Assembly: GCF_001625445.1 (NCBI RefSeq)
Contig: NZ_LWHG01000028.1
Location: 1 to 64,000 of the forward strand
Reading direction: 5' to 3'
DNA from: Haladaptatus sp. R4
Lineage (GTDB): Archaea; Halobacteriota; Halobacteria; Halobacteriales; Haladaptataceae
DNA: 64,000 bases
Shown: piece by piece, positions 62,302 to 64,000 of the stretch
How positions within the stretch are numbered: the stretch's first letter is position 1
Layout of the letters: each line of letters opens with the position of its first letter
Notes under the pieces: generated by a model
What the model saw: the letters and a program-made list of their open reading frames with translations, nothing else
Told to the model about the DNA's origin: nothing
Databases searched by the model: none
Position numbers and translations under genes: made by a program

Positions 62302-64000
62302 CCACTCGTCCGGTTTCGTGTTGTAATCGACCTCAGTCGCCGCGATGTCCTCGACCGCGCTCCACGGCAGGTCGCGCATCTCGAACTCGTCTCCGTCGTA
62401 GCGGATGAGTTTTCCCTGCTCTTCGGGTTCCGGCTCGCGGTCCCGCCGTCGTGCGATTTCGGCGTCGCGTTCGTCGATTTCCTTCACGATAGTCTTGAGG
62501 TTCACCGGATGGCCCCAGAGTTCGTAGATCCGTTCGAGCGTCCGCGTGGCCTGTTCGAGGTCGAGCATGACGCCGTTGTAGTGGTGACCGAGCAGGAGTT
62601 CGCTCTTGTTGTCGAAGTTACCGTCGTAGACGGCCATCGTCGGCTTGCCGAAGTTCGTGAACTGAAGCATTAGCTTCTTCTTCACGTCCTCGTACTCCGT
62701 GCTCGTCACCCGGTAATCGCCGGTCGTTCGGCTGAACTCGTAGGTGAAGTACTCGTTGTCGGTGACGAACTCCTTCGTCAGGAAGCCGTCCAGGAACGTC
62801 ACGTCGTTGTGACTCGATCGCACCTCGTACATCCGGTCCCAACCGACGGTGTACTCCACGTCGGCGAGCGCTTCCTCGATGCTCCCGTACCGCTCGTCGT
62901 CCATCATGTATCGGGCGTACTGTTCCAAGTCCGCCTGCGGGATTGCTTCGAGGAATCCCCTATTCTGGAGCTTACAGAGCGAGAAGTGGCGTTCCGCCAA
63001 CCCCTCGTACGAGAGCACCTTCCACGGATGGGCATCGACATCGATATCGCCAGCCTTCGCCTGCTCCAGCGCTTCGGTGTCGATCTTTTCCGCCGGGAGC
63101 GATTCGACCTCCGACAGCGTCTCGGACGTCACCGTTTCCAGTGCTGGATCGGGTTCGAGCAGTTCGTTGACCTGCTCGAAATCGACCACGTCGTGGAAGT
63201 TCCGCCACGTGATGCCCTTCACGCGAAGGATTTCACGCACGACTTCGCGACGGTTTTCGGTGTTCTCGATGTACTCCCACAGTTGCTTGCCGAGTTTGTA
63301 CGGGTTCAGTCCCGGCGACCCGAGAACGCGCGCTTGATGGTCCGCGTATTCGATGAACTCGTCGGACCCCGCGAAGCCCTCCTCGCCCATCATCATCGAC
63401 TCCCAGTACGCGGCCCACCCTTCGTTCATCACCTTCGTCGTCTTCTGGGCGGCGAAGTAGTACGATTCCGTGCGGAGCATCTCCAGCACTTCCCGTTGCC
63501 ACTCCTCCATCTCGGCGGCTTTGCCCTCCTCGGGGTCGTAGGCACTCCCGTGGTCACGGAGATACGCGAGGAGGTCCTTTTCGGGTTCTTCGAGCGCTCC
63601 CGATTGTTTTTCCTGCTGGGCTTCGAGCCATTCGTCGTCGAACACCTCCTGACGAACCTCGTCGCTGAGGTTCATCTCGGCGAGTTGGTCCGAGATTTCG
63701 TCGGGTTCGTGGCCCTCGTCCTCCTGAACCCGATGCTGGTGCTTGAACGCCTGATGCTGATCGATGTTGTCCTGCAGACAGAGCACGTTGTCGATCCACT
63801 TTTCGACCTCTTCGCGGTCGATTTCCGGGTCGGCCATGATGCGCCGGACCCTGTCGGCGTGGCGCGAGAGGAGCGCCGCCGCGTCGAGTTCGTCCGCGAA
63901 CATCCGGTACCAGCGGTTGTTGGCGAAGAAGTCCGAGTGGGCCTCGACGTGCGTGATGACCGCCTTCTGGTCGGACAGGCTGTTTGACTGTTGGAGGAAG
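62293..64000 (-). CDS. SpoVR family protein (5' end beyond the window)
   Basis: The C-terminal 568 or so residues of a SpoVR protein. The frame remains open through the window end (SNSLSDQKAVITHVEAHSDFFANN), so the ATG at 63903 is internal. Family segments include WIDNVLCLQDNIDQHQAFK, LRTESYYFAAQKTTKVMNEGWAAYWES, GFAGSDEFIEYADHQARVLGSPGLNPYKLGKQLW, and FGKPTMAVYDGNFDNKSELLLGHHYNGVML. SpoVR works with a PrkA kinase and a YeaH protein in many prokaryotes; those genes would lie past the right edge. In haloarchaea the role is not sporulation. Stress response is inference. Confidence 0.93.
   Translation of the reverse strand, partial: FLQQSNSLSDQKAVITHVEAHSDFFANNRWYRMFADELDAAALLSRHADRVRRIMADPEIDREEVEKWIDNVLCLQDNIDQHQAFKHQHRVQEDEGHEPDEISDQLAEMNLSDEVRQEVFDDEWLEAQQEKQSGALEEPEKDLLAYLRDHGSAYDPEEGKAAEMEEWQREVLEMLRTESYYFAAQKTTKVMNEGWAAYWESMMMGEEGFAGSDEFIEYADHQARVLGSPGLNPYKLGKQLWEYIENTENRREVVREILRVKGITWRNFHDVVDFEQVNELLEPDPALETVTSETLSEVESLPAEKIDTEALEQAKAGDIDVDAHPWKVLSYEGLAERHFSLCKLQNRGFLEAIPQADLEQYARYMMDDERYGSIEEALADVEYTVGWDRMYEVRSSHNDVTFLDGFLTKEFVTDNEYFTYEFSRTTGDYRVTSTEYEDVKKKLMLQFTNFGKPTMAVYDGNFDNKSELLLGHHYNGVMLDLEQATRTLERIYELWGHPVNLKTIVKEIDERDAEIARRRDREPEPEEQGKLIRYDGDEFEMRDLPWSAVEDIAATEVDYNTKPDEWLA

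Noticed and set aside
62293-63903. Complete SpoVR gene starting at 63903
   Set aside because: The frame stays open to 64000 with conserved SpoVR residues upstream of that ATG.

Overview
The window is chromosomal DNA from an extremely halophilic archaeon (class Halobacteria). The evidence is high G+C, very acidic predicted proteins, TATA-type promoters about 25-30 bases ahead of leaderless starts, Tat signal peptides on exported proteins, an archaellin, and many small families that I know only from haloarchaea. A Haladaptatus-like genus is a guess from gene content. I see no rRNA, CRISPR array, transposase or phage gene; this is mostly ordinary chromosome with a few accessory loci.

Layout. 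1-435: a structured, repeat-like intergenic region. 436-7705: an NAD-kinase-like gene (frameshifted), an AbrB-PhoU regulator, aspS, a LEA14/WHy membrane protein, small haloarchaeal proteins, an SRPBCC protein and a nitrilase-type amidohydrolase. 7738-12030: a lone archaellin, UPF0058, a zinc ribbon, a cold-shock protein, a Tat-exported ferritin-like protein, and two ArsR-like regulators around a small membrane protein. 12140-18123: a glutaredoxin-thioredoxin reductase fusion, a PiT phosphate transporter, an MBL hydrolase and two regulators. 18124-22954: fatty-acid/CoA enzymes (enoyl-CoA hydratase, 3-hydroxyacyl-CoA dehydrogenase, HMG-CoA-synthase-like/DUF35 fusion, thiolase), separated by a striking array of hairpins. 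23126-29872: DUF2209-HflX, an HxlR regulator, moaC-nnr, DUF3592 and an RNase HI-like protein. 30003-36172: a complete peptide-type ABC importer operon. 36256-40140: a HAD hydrolase and two tandem moeA genes, one carrying a periplasmic-binding-protein-like domain. 40214-45048: two GIDE-domain membrane proteins around Hsp20 and an ABC1/UbiB kinase. 45259-49895: an aminotransferase and sdhCDBA. 50155-53383: an AspA/AstE-type deacylase divergent from a RimK ligase fused to a RimB-like retropepsin domain, then an AlkA-type glycosylase. 53465-56505: two tandem Tat-exported subtilisins with His/Asp-rich tails. 56725-60425: a DUF7344-type regulator, an acyl-CoA dehydrogenase and a HCDH-ECH fusion. 60546-60620: tRNA-Glu(UUC). 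61096-64000: a three-domain signalling protein and a SpoVR protein cut by the window end.

How the genes work together. Beta-oxidation is represented by an acyl-CoA dehydrogenase, two hydratase/dehydrogenase sets and a thiolase, feeding succinate dehydrogenase and respiration. moaC, two moeA genes and nnr cover molybdenum cofactor synthesis and NAD(P)H repair. The most unusual protein is the RimK-retropepsin fusion, which puts a presumed glutamate ligase and its presumed opposing protease in one chain next to a carboxypeptidase-like deacylase.

Quality note. At least 12 small indels break seven recognisable genes. Nearly all behave as single-base deletions, and the protein family continues cleanly in the next frame. 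Sequencing or assembly error is the simplest explanation, so these genes are annotated at full restored extent.
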